From: Tannockella sp964372125 | GTDB taxonomy: Bacteria; Bacillota_I; Bacilli_A; Erysipelotrichales; Coprobacillaceae | Assembly (NCBI GenBank): GCA_964372125.1 | Contig: CAYJPL010000037.1 | Span: 1-18,385, forward strand | Length of the DNA stretch: 18,385 nt | Direction of reading: 5' to 3' | Shown: piece after piece, positions 8,254-14,926 of the stretch | Numbering within the stretch: the first letter of the stretch is position 1 | How the letters are laid out: each line of letters starts with the position of its first letter | Notes under the pieces: generated by a model | Databases searched by the model: none | Told to the model about the DNA's origin: nothing | What the model saw: the letters and a program-made list of their open reading frames with translations, nothing else | Position numbers and translations under genes: made by a program

Positions 8254-9373
8254 GAGTATTTACCTCTTCAATAATTTTTTGCATCGCTATGTAGGATTCT
8301 TCTTTTAAAGAGTGTCCTTTTATCTTGCTGTAAAATTCCTCAAACAACTCGATTGTAGATTTTTTTTCAAAACCTTCTTCTGCTTTAGTTTGACTCATAA
8401 CCTCTTTATGTTTTAGGTTTGGATATGTAATCTGTAATACATTTGGATATATTGTTTTTAGAATATCTATAGCATGTGGTATCACATGTATATCTTCTAA
8501 TTCAAAAGCAATAAAATCCTCTTTAGAATCTACAAAATCATCTTCTAAAATATCTTTATACATTCCAGAATACTTACATACATCACGTAGAGGTGTAATT
8601 TCTACTGTTTTAAAATCGACATGCTTATCCTCAATCGTTACCTCAACCATACCCTTTTTTTGATTAACTTCATCAAAAGAATATTTTAGTAAACTACCAC
8701 TATAACGAATTGTATCTTTAGACACCTTTTGACTTGCATGGATGTGTCCTAATGCCACATAATCAAAATCACTTACCAAACTAACATCTATTATCTCGCT
8801 GCCACCAACGCTTAATACAGATTCACTATCACTACGAATTATTTCTTTATTACCTGCGATAAACTGATGTGCAATTAATACATTTGTTTTAGTATAATCA
8901 ATGTCCTGTTGTTTTAAATAATACGCAAATGCATCTTGATACGTATGTACATCAACATCATATACTTCCTTAATATACGATGGTTTGAAAAATGGTACTG
9001 GATAGAAATTAATGCCATCAATTTCTATAGGATTTAGTTTTTTAGGAGCCACACTCACAATATATAGCCCTTGACATGCAAGTAAATCGCTCACAAAACC
9101 CAGTCGTTCACTACTGTCATGATTTCCGCTAATCATAATTATTTTTTTATTGCACTCAAAAATAGCTTTTGATAAAAAGCTATCTAACACTTCTACGGCT
9201 TCTTTACTTGGAATACTTCTATCATAAATATCTCCTGCCATAATAATTACATCGATACTTTGTTTATTACTATATTCTAATACCTGATTTAATGCATCAA
9301 TTTGTATATCTAATAAACTTTGTTGATGCAATAACTTCCCGATATGAATATCTCCAATATGTAAAAATTTCAT
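8240..9373 (-). CDS. sbcD: Exonuclease subunit SbcD (Mre11-like nuclease)
   Basis: This 377-residue calcineurin-like phosphoesterase is the nuclease partner of SbcC. Metal ligands are all present: D8 and H10 in IGDIHIGK, D48 in AGDIYDR, N84 and H85 in SGNHDS, H169 in IAHQF, and H210 and H212 in ALGHIHAS. The C-terminal third, ending in IEEVNTHETK, is the region that caps and contacts SbcC in the family. The start is ATG 9373 with GGGAGGGC just upstream. It begins 9 bases after the GNAT gene stop, overlaps sbcC by 14 bp, and is co-transcribed with both. Confidence 0.96.
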   Translation of the reverse strand: MKFLHIGDIHIGKLLHQQSLLDIQIDALNQVLEYSNKQSIDVIIMAGDIYDRSIPSKEAVEVLDSFLSKAIFECNKKIIMISGNHDSSERLGFVSDLLACQGLYIVSVAPKKLNPIEIDGINFYPVPFFKPSYIKEVYDVDVHTYQDAFAYYLKQQDIDYTKTNVLIAHQFIAGNKEIIRSDSESVLSVGGSEIIDVSLVSDFDYVALGHIHASQKVSKDTIRYSGSLLKYSFDEVNQKKGMVEVTIEDKHVDFKTVEITPLRDVCKYSGMYKDILEDDFVDSKEDFIAFELEDIHVIPHAIDILKTIYPNVLQITYPNLKHKEVMSQTKAEEGFEKKSTIELFEEFYSKIKGHSLKEESYIAMQKIIEEVNTHETK

Positions 9374-9382
9374 ATGCCCTCC

Positions 9383-9784
9383 CTATAAATTCCATATATA
9401 AATATCTTTGATTACTTCTTCTTTTGTGAAATTTCTTTTTTGTTCTTTTGGAATTATTTTTGTTTCAATATGATTAGCCACTTTTTCAATTATTCTTTTT
9501 GAATAAATATTATTTGGATCACATGTGAGTATTAACTCTTTAAATCCCTTTTCACACGCTATTTTTCCCACTAATAATAAAGCTTGATACCCATAACGTT
9601 TCCCTCGAAATTCAACATCAATATGATATCCAACATGTCCATCATAGTATCTTTCATGTATATTTCCAGTGCGTAATGTTATTTTCCCAACCACTTTATT
9701 ATCGACTTGTATTTCATAAATATAGTATGGTAACCATCCTTTAGGTAACCATTCACTTACATATTCTATTTCTATTAATTTCAT
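9383..9784 (-). CDS. GNAT family N-acetyltransferase
   Basis: This 133-residue protein has the Gcn5-related acetyltransferase layout: a VVGKITLRTG beta strand (31-40), motif A VGYHIDVEFRGKRYGYQAL with the acetyl-CoA pyrophosphate loop R60-GKRYG, and motif B LTCDPNNIYSKRIIEKV (86-102), where an Asn and a Tyr-Ser are typical of the family. The acceptor is unknown. An upstream ATG at 9841 gives 19 extra residues but has no ribosome site and would run through the promoter. ATG 9784 has GGTGAT (9789-9794) just upstream and is chosen. It is the first gene of an operon with sbcD and sbcC; that pairing may be only shared transcription. Confidence 0.88.
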   Translation of the reverse strand: MKLIEIEYVSEWLPKGWLPYYIYEIQVDNKVVGKITLRTGNIHERYYDGHVGYHIDVEFRGKRYGYQALLLVGKIACEKGFKELILTCDPNNIYSKRIIEKVANHIETKIIPKEQKRNFTKEEVIKDIYIWNL

Positions 9785-9800
9785 ATTTATCACCAAGCAA

Positions 9801-9809
9801 ATTATAGCA
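9801..9809 (-). promoter_or_regulatory. Extended -10 promoter of the GNAT-sbcD-sbcC operon
   Basis: The minus strand reads TGCTATAAT, a perfect extended -10 element. It ends 16 bases before the ATG at 9784, and GGTGAT lies in that gap, so the leader would be only about 10 bases. No -35 is recognisable at the proper distance. The site lies inside the rejected upstream extension of the GNAT frame, which supports ATG 9784 as the start. Confidence 0.55.
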
Positions 9810-9865
9810 CTTCTCAAAAAATAAAAATACGAATGTACCATATTTTGTATTATTTTTGAATATGT

Positions 9866-9886
9866 ATTAGTTTGTTATAAACTAAT
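9866..9886. repeat. Short inverted repeat upstream of the GNAT-sbcDC promoter
   Basis: ATTAGTTT (9866-9873) and AAACTAAT (9879-9886) form a perfect 8-bp inverted repeat around GTTAT. It lies about 57 bases upstream of the -10 at 9801-9809 and just below the T-run of the surface-protein terminator. No T-run follows it. It could be an operator, or simply an AT-rich chance palindrome. Confidence 0.35.
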
Positions 9887-9889
9887 TTT

Positions 9890-9935
9890 ACAAAAAAACA
9901 CCCTCCTTACTGGATTATCCAGCAAAGAAGGCACA
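9890..9935 (-). terminator. Strong intrinsic terminator of the surface protein gene
   Basis: The inner stem CTGGA/TCCAG (9910-9914 with 9918-9922, 3-base loop) is extended by CCTCCTT/AAGAAGG (9902-9908 with 9925-9931; one G-U pair in the minus-strand RNA). On the minus strand it is followed by GTGTTTTTTTG. It is the most GC-rich hairpin in the window and lies about 60 bases after the surface-protein stop codon. A shorter T-run (9937-9941) also follows on the plus strand, so it could work both ways. Confidence 0.85.
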
Positions 9936-9993
9936 CTTTTTATTGTAATGAAATTGTACACATTACTAGAGTTATGAACAGCTTTTATAAAAA

Positions 9994-12771
9994 CTACATT
10001 TCTTCTCTTTTACTAGCAATAGTTATTCCCATTGTCGCAAGTATCATTATACTTATTAATAGATTTATATTTGTTTTATCACTAGTTGCTGGTGATGTTT
10101 CAATATTATTATCTATTTTTTCGTATTTAGCATATAAGGTAATATTATGATTAGGCATTTTCATGTTTTCAAAATCAAATTCACTTGTTATTTCAACATC
10201 TAAATACCACCCAACAAAAGTATATCCCTCTTTTGTTGGAATCGTAGGTGTTATTACTTTATCATCGAATTTCACATTTTGATTTTCGACTTCACTTCCG
10301 CCATTTTCTTCAAATTCTACAATATAAATATCTGTTTTCTTCCATGTAGCAACTAATGTGTTTGTATCTGGATTATATTTATATCCTGTAAATTCATGAC
10401 CTTCTTTTAATGGTTCTTCTAATTGCGTATCTGTTGTGATTATCAGCTCTTTTGGTAATTCTCCATTATCATTATCAACAGTCACTTTCCCATTGTTTTC
10501 AATTTCAAATGAATTGATAGGTAATTTTGAATCATCTGGTGAAACTGCTGGATAACTAACGTTTAACATTGGTGAAAATGTGTATGTATATGTATATACT
10601 TGGTCTGTATATTTAATACTAGTTGGAACATCATTAAACCATCTTCCGGTATTTTGATCGAATCCTACATTTGCATGTGCTGATGTAGGTGTATTTTTAA
10701 TCATACCGATTGCATCTTTATCATTAGATGGTACTCCATCTAATTCGAAAGTAATCCATTCCTCAATTTCAGTTTCGACAAATCCATCTTGCCAAGAACC
10801 ATTTATTACCTTATAAATAACTTTTGTTTGATAGATATCTAAAATACCATCATTATTTTCATCTGGTCCCCAGACAGCATATAATGTCTCCTCTGCGTTA
10901 TTTTCAGATAATAAATTTGTAATTGATTCATTATCATTGAATTCTGGAGTAATTGCGTTTGGATCTGTAGACCACCCTAAAAAGATATTTCCCGGATTTT
11001 CAAATCCGTTCGTATTTAAATTCTCCGTCACATCATAGACAAATTCTTGTTTTTCCGTACTACCACTTGCATTAATATCATTTTTATCAAAATTAACAAT
11101 ATACTCATTAGGTGTAATAATAAATGTATAAGTATCTTCTAATTGATCAATTGTTACATCATTTGTAGGTGGTATTATATCCCATTCACCACTGTACCCT
11201 ACATTAACTAATCCCTCTGGTATACTTTCTAGATTTCCAGTACCAGTCTTTGAGGGCGTATCTCCATCCATAAAATCTACAGTATCTTCTTTTGGTGTAT
11301 TTGAACCATCATTCCAAGTTCCACCTACAACTTCAAAAGTAACATTTTTTTGAAACTCATCTGCGACTCCATCATTGTTTGCATCTAATGCCCACTGAGC
11401 GACTACAGTAGTATTTTCTAAATATTCTCTTTCTTCTACTTGTTGTGTTGTAAGAATCTCATCTCCTATTTTCCAACCCATGAAAATCGATCCTACATTA
11501 CTTGGTATTTCAACTTCTGCAGGTAATAAATCTTTATCATTTGGTATTTGTGTTACAGTCTCTTTATCGTCTAAAAATAGACCACCATTTGCATCAAATG
11601 TAACAGTTGGGGCAATCACATTTACGGTTACTTCTGAGCTTTGTGCAAATGCAGCGTCAGACGTATCAACATATCTTACAACAAATTTTGTTGTTCCAAG
11701 CAAATCAGTTGGTGCACTATAAGTTGCCCCATTTGCTCCAGGTATAACAGTTAGGTTTCCTAATTCATCAACGGTATACCATTCATATGTTAAGTTTTCT
11801 ACATCAATACCTGAAGAATCTCCCGTTGCACTAAGAACTACTTCTTCATTTCTTGACACCGTAGTCGTAGTAGATACCTCTGGAACTGTTATTGATAAAC
11901 TTACATCTAAGTGTTTTTCTCCAGGTACTGCATAGAAGCAGTTAGCAGTTTCAACTTTAAAGTCTTTTGGTTTTATTCCACCTGCAAATGAAGTAGCACT
12001 CGTACTATCTTTTACATATTCTCCTTTATCATCTAATAGATAAATTGAAACATCTGCATCATTGATTGCTTTAAATGCCATTGTTCCTTGTACTGAAGCA
12101 AAACTACTATTTATTGTAGTTTTTCCACAAAAAACATCTAACGCTCCAAATATTCCTACTCCATTTTTACTATTAGCATCAATATTTAAATTTCCACCAT
12201 ATATTGAAACTGAACCTGATATTGTAGTTGTAGCAACACCAGTTGGTGATAAAATTGCATTAAATTCATCTTTATAGACTATTAATGTACCAAATACCGC
12301 GTTCCCATTCATAGCTTGTACAGTCGCAGTAACAGTTCCCCCACGTAATTCTACACCTTTATTGAATACATGACTTCCAAAAGTTGTACCTGCGGTTGCA
12401 TTTAGACTTCCTGTTCCTTTAACAATTACAGGATTTGTAGTATTAAACACACCACCTTGAGAATTAGTAATTACATTTGTCCCGATTAACTCTATCGTTG
12501 TATCTGATGTCAAAATAACTACAGCACTTGGTTGAGCAGCATTTATCGTTGCTGAATTAAACGTCAATACATCGTTAACATCATCATACGTTATTGCGCC
12601 TACTGCCGATGGGCTGATTTTAACGCCATCGACAATTGGATAGTTCTCCTCACTAACAACTGCCAAAAACTCATTTTCATTTTGCACTGGAATGATTACT
12701 GTTGTGATAAATATTGATAATACCATTAACAGTTTATAATTCAATATGCGTTTTTTTGTAATTTTTTTCAT
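9994..12771 (-). CDS. Cell-wall-anchored surface protein with InlB-B-type repeats
   Basis: This 925-residue exported protein has a basic N-terminus and hydrophobic signal core (about 14-28). Residues 45-275 are rich in short Gly/Asn/Thr/Val beta repeats (for example GGTVTATVQ, SGSVSIYGGNLNI) and resemble a right-handed beta-solenoid. Residues about 295-386 look Ig-like. Three InlB-B/Listeria-Bacteroides-type modules follow: 387-460 (TFDANGG to VVAQW), 557-634 (FDKND, FLGW, LYAVW) and 814-884 (FEENGG, FVGWYL, LYAKY). The first two are each followed by a DxNxDGxxD Ca-binding-like segment (463-471, 637-645) and a VxxGxWxDG domain. The C-terminus has SPATSD (893-898), a membrane helix (901-920) and tail KREEM, a sortase-type signal with Ser in place of the Gly of LPxTG. 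The start has AAAGGGAGTG upstream. Adhesion or glycan binding is inference. Confidence 0.88.
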   Translation of the reverse strand: MKKITKKRILNYKLLMVLSIFITTVIIPVQNENEFLAVVSEENYPIVDGVKISPSAVGAITYDDVNDVLTFNSATINAAQPSAVVILTSDTTIELIGTNVITNSQGGVFNTTNPVIVKGTGSLNATAGTTFGSHVFNKGVELRGGTVTATVQAMNGNAVFGTLIVYKDEFNAILSPTGVATTTISGSVSIYGGNLNIDANSKNGVGIFGALDVFCGKTTINSSFASVQGTMAFKAINDADVSIYLLDDKGEYVKDSTSATSFAGGIKPKDFKVETANCFYAVPGEKHLDVSLSITVPEVSTTTTVSRNEEVVLSATGDSSGIDVENLTYEWYTVDELGNLTVIPGANGATYSAPTDLLGTTKFVVRYVDTSDAAFAQSSEVTVNVIAPTVTFDANGGLFLDDKETVTQIPNDKDLLPAEVEIPSNVGSIFMGWKIGDEILTTQQVEEREYLENTTVVAQWALDANNDGVADEFQKNVTFEVVGGTWNDGSNTPKEDTVDFMDGDTPSKTGTGNLESIPEGLVNVGYSGEWDIIPPTNDVTIDQLEDTYTFIITPNEYIVNFDKNDINASGSTEKQEFVYDVTENLNTNGFENPGNIFLGWSTDPNAITPEFNDNESITNLLSENNAEETLYAVWGPDENNDGILDIYQTKVIYKVINGSWQDGFVETEIEEWITFELDGVPSNDKDAIGMIKNTPTSAHANVGFDQNTGRWFNDVPTSIKYTDQVYTYTYTFSPMLNVSYPAVSPDDSKLPINSFEIENNGKVTVDNDNGELPKELIITTDTQLEEPLKEGHEFTGYKYNPDTNTLVATWKKTDIYIVEFEENGGSEVENQNVKFDDKVITPTIPTKEGYTFVGWYLDVEITSEFDFENMKMPNHNITLYAKYEKIDNNIETSPATSDKTNINLLISIMILATMGITIASKREEM

Positions 12772-12801
12772 TTTTACACTCCCTTTTTTTTTAACAAAAT
12801 C

Positions 12802-12807
12802 ATTATA
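12802..12807 (-). promoter_or_regulatory. Candidate -10 element of the surface protein gene
   Basis: A perfect TATAAT on the minus strand lies 30 bases before the ATG at 12771. I find neither a good -35 nor a TG extension, so an activator may be needed or the true promoter may lie farther up in the 200-base gap, which also holds a hairpin and an unused-looking ribosome site. Confidence 0.3.
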
Positions 12808-12907
12808 CTCTATCCCACATCTAATTACTACTATTTAAGTATGATTTATTTTTGATATCTTCCAACAGTTCGTAATATATAAAACAACGAAAAAACTCCT
12901 CCTCAAA

Positions 12908-12934
12908 ATTGTAGAAAAAATTTATTTCTATAAT
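12908..12934 (-). terminator. Possible weak terminator after the glycyl-radical gene
   Basis: The arms ATTGTAGAAA (12908-12917) and TTTCTATAAT (12925-12934) pair with one mismatch (C-A in the minus-strand RNA) around a 7-base loop. On the minus strand only TTTT follows before GAGGAGGAG. The stem is AT-rich, so it may not terminate efficiently; partial read-through into the surface protein gene is possible. Confidence 0.35.
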
Positions 12935-12971
12935 CTTGATAAGAAGTCAAATAGTGTTATGTTTGATGATT

Positions 12972-13205
12972 TTATAATACTTTATGATATGTACGAGATA
13001 TTACATCATCTTGTTGAGATTTTGTTAGACGTGAAAAAAACACTGCATAACCTGATACTCGTAGTGTAAGCTGAGGGTATTTCTCGGGAAACTTACTTGC
13101 CTCTATAAGTGTTTCTCGATTAAAAATATTTATATTTAAATGTTGTCCACCGTTATGGAAATATCCATCTATTATCGATATTAGATTGCGTTCTTGTTCT
13201 GTCAT
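12972..13205 (-). CDS. grcA: Stand-alone glycyl-radical domain (GrcA-like)
   Basis: These 77 residues match the C-terminal glycyl-radical domain of pyruvate formate-lyase: ISIIDGYFHNGGQHLNINIF (9-28), EKYPQLTLRVSGYAV (41-55) with the radical-bearing G52, and LTKSQQDDVISRTYH. The large N-terminal part with the catalytic cysteines is absent. In E. coli, GrcA (YfiD, about 127 residues) replaces the broken domain of oxygen-damaged PFL and is activated by PFL-activating enzyme; the same role is inferred here. It has its own ATG at 13205 with TAGGAGGGAA and a TATAAT upstream, and it follows the aroK terminator, so it is a designed small gene rather than the tail of a decayed pfl. It lacks the N-terminal extension of E. 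coli GrcA. No pflB or pflA is in the window. Confidence 0.85.
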   Translation of the reverse strand: MTEQERNLISIIDGYFHNGGQHLNINIFNRETLIEASKFPEKYPQLTLRVSGYAVFFSRLTKSQQDDVISRTYHKVL

Positions 13206-13227
13206 AAAATTCCCTCCTATGAAAAAT

Positions 13228-13233
13228 ATTATA
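13228..13233 (-). promoter_or_regulatory. Candidate -10 element of the glycyl-radical gene
   Basis: A perfect TATAAT on the minus strand ends 22 bases before the ATG at 13205, with TAGGAGGG between them. The -35 position reads TTTTCT, which is poor, and no TG extension is present. I looked for FNR-type and Rex-type palindromes in 13234-13290 and saw none that I would call. Confidence 0.35.
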
Positions 13234-13279
13234 TATGTAGTATCATCTAAAGAAAAATAAAATGAATGATAGCTTTAAT

Positions 13280-13318
13280 AATTTTAAAAAGTGATATAGA
13301 TTATCCTCTATACCACTT
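13280..13318 (-). terminator. Terminator of the aro operon
   Basis: A 12-position stem with one mismatch pairs 13289-13300 (AAGTGATATAGA) with 13307-13318 (TCTATACCACTT) around a 6-base loop. On the minus strand it is followed by TTTTTAAAATT. The aroK stop codon (13308-13310) lies inside the stem. It separates the aro operon from the glycyl-radical gene. Confidence 0.8.
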
Positions 13319-13814
13319 CGCTCTCACTATTTATTACGTTAATTATTCTTTTCGTTATCTGGTTTATGCTACCATCACTTATTAAGTGATAATGAGCTGC
13401 ACTTATATATAGTGAATTTCTTTTATTATATATCTCATATAAGGCTTCTGGTCCATCTTTTAGAAGTGGCCTGTTTGTTATATCTATATCTTTATATATT
13501 AATTCAATTGGTCTATCTATATAAATAATAATGCCATTTTTCTTTAATAGCTCAATATTTATAGATTTCAAAACAACGCCTCCGCCAGTTGAAATAACCA
13601 AATCACTACGTGATGAAATTTCCTCAATACAACGCGTTTCTAAATCTCTAAAATAATTTTCGCCATTTTCAAACAATTCTGGTATTGTTTGTTTATATTT
13701 TTCTTCTATATATTTATCTACATCAACTACCGTGCGATGAAGTTTTTTTCCCAGCACCTTAGAAACAGTTGTTTTTCCACAACCCATCATACCAATCAAG
13801 ATTATATTTTTCAT
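13308..13814 (-). CDS. aroK: Shikimate kinase
   Basis: This 168-residue P-loop kinase phosphorylates shikimate at the 3-hydroxyl, the fifth step of the chorismate route. The Walker A motif is GMMGCGKTT (8-16). Shikimate and metal residues are visible: DVD (31-33), R56 in YFRDLE, the GGG loop (77-79) and the lid NRPLL with R115. R132 in YNKRNSLY is the conserved adenine-side arginine. The ATG at 13814 overlaps the pheA stop in the four bases ATGA, so translation is coupled. It is the last gene of the aro operon. Confidence 0.96.
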   Translation of the reverse strand: MKNIILIGMMGCGKTTVSKVLGKKLHRTVVDVDKYIEEKYKQTIPELFENGENYFRDLETRCIEEISSRSDLVISTGGGVVLKSINIELLKKNGIIIYIDRPIELIYKDIDITNRPLLKDGPEALYEIYNKRNSLYISAAHYHLISDGSINQITKRIINVINSESEVV

Positions 13815-14926
13815 CGAATACTGTAATTTCCTAGAACTTCAAATGTTAAACAATGTGCCTTAAGTTTTTCAAGAGCTTGCATGATATTTTTCTGCTCTAA
13901 ATTTCCTTCAAAATCAATATAGAAGTAATATTGCCAATCCGTATCTACGATTGGGCGTGATTCAATTCTTGTAAGGTTAATATGATGTTCCTTTATCGTT
14001 TTTAAAATACTGTATAGCGCTCCTGGTTTATGTCCAAGTGTAACTATCAGACTGATGCGATTTGAGTTTTCATCATACTGTAAGGATTTTGAGACAATAA
14101 TGAATCTTGTTTCATTACTTTGTTGGTTATGAACATCAGCAGCTACCACATCTAATCCATATATACTTGCAGCTTGTGTTGAAGCAATTGCACCAATTGT
14201 ATGGTCACTTGATTCACTTACAAACTTTGCAGCCATTGCAGTATTATAATAATCGTGACTCACAATACTATGTGCTTTTAAAAAATGGCTACACTGTAGT
14301 ATACCTTGTGGATGAGAATACACCTCTTTTATATCTTCAAGTTTTGTACCTGTTTTTGCAAGTAAGTGATGTGCGATAGGTATACTTATTTCTCCAATAA
14401 TAGAACAATGATATTCGCGCACTAAATCATAATTATCATTGATTGCCCCAGTTGAAGAATTTTCTAATGGTACAATACCATAATCAATTTCATCATTTAG
14501 AAGTGATTGGTAAACCTCTTCAAATGATGGGAAATTTTTTGTATTAACATCTCCAAAATATTTATTTAATGCAAGATTTGAAAAAGAACCGGGTACACCT
14601 TGAAATCCAACTAAAATATCTTCTTTTTTTCCTGATATACTAGGATATCTATTTTTAGTATCTAGAAAACTACTTTGATACGATTTTGAAGTATCCATAA
14701 CATCTTGGAAGAAAGTTTTTGCATAACCTTTTAAATCATCATTCACTATACGGTCAACATTTTTTTGTAATACTTCTTGCTCTCTTTCAGGTTGGAAAAT
14801 AGGAAGATTATTAGCTTTTTTATACAAAACCACATCACGAGCAATAGCCATTCTTCTTTCAAAAAGAATAGCTATTTGACTATCTATATCATCTATTTCA
14901 ATTCTACATGTTTTTAAATCTTTCAT
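13811..14926 (-). CDS. pheA: Bifunctional chorismate mutase/prephenate dehydratase
   Basis: This 371-residue P-protein turns chorismate into prephenate and then phenylpyruvate, the branch to phenylalanine. Residues 1-90 are an AroQ-type helical chorismate mutase (R28 and K36-K37 region, PEREQEV). Residues about 104-280 are the dehydratase (VGFQGVPGSFSN, PLENSSTGAI, catalytic T273-R274-F275). Residues about 290-365 form an ACT domain with GALY (302-305) and ESRP (322-325), the phenylalanine-binding signature, so feedback inhibition is expected. The frame is open to 15001, but that extension lies in aroC. ATG 14926 overlaps the aroC stop as ATGA and has GTGAGGT before it, so it is the start. 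Confidence 0.95.
   Translation of the reverse strand: MKDLKTCRIEIDDIDSQIAILFERRMAIARDVVLYKKANNLPIFQPEREQEVLQKNVDRIVNDDLKGYAKTFFQDVMDTSKSYQSSFLDTKNRYPSISGKKEDILVGFQGVPGSFSNLALNKYFGDVNTKNFPSFEEVYQSLLNDEIDYGIVPLENSSTGAINDNYDLVREYHCSIIGEISIPIAHHLLAKTGTKLEDIKEVYSHPQGILQCSHFLKAHSIVSHDYYNTAMAAKFVSESSDHTIGAIASTQAASIYGLDVVAADVHNQQSNETRFIIVSKSLQYDENSNRISLIVTLGHKPGALYSILKTIKEHHINLTRIESRPIVDTDWQYYFYIDFEGNLEQKNIMQALEKLKAHCLTFEVLGNYSIR

Noticed and set aside
9785..9841. Upstream extension of the GNAT frame by 19 residues
   Set aside because: No ribosome site precedes it, and it runs through the TGCTATAAT promoter. The family core begins at ATG 9784.
5227..9841. Defence island reading of the GNAT-sbcD-sbcC cluster
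   Set aside because: SbcC and SbcD have complete housekeeping signatures, and no restriction, toxin or nuclease genes are nearby. A GNAT protein alone is not evidence of a toxin system.
11480..12277. Plus-strand frames inside the surface protein gene
   Set aside because: They are antisense shadows of a gene with few stop codons on the opposite strand; composition and motifs support only the minus-strand protein.
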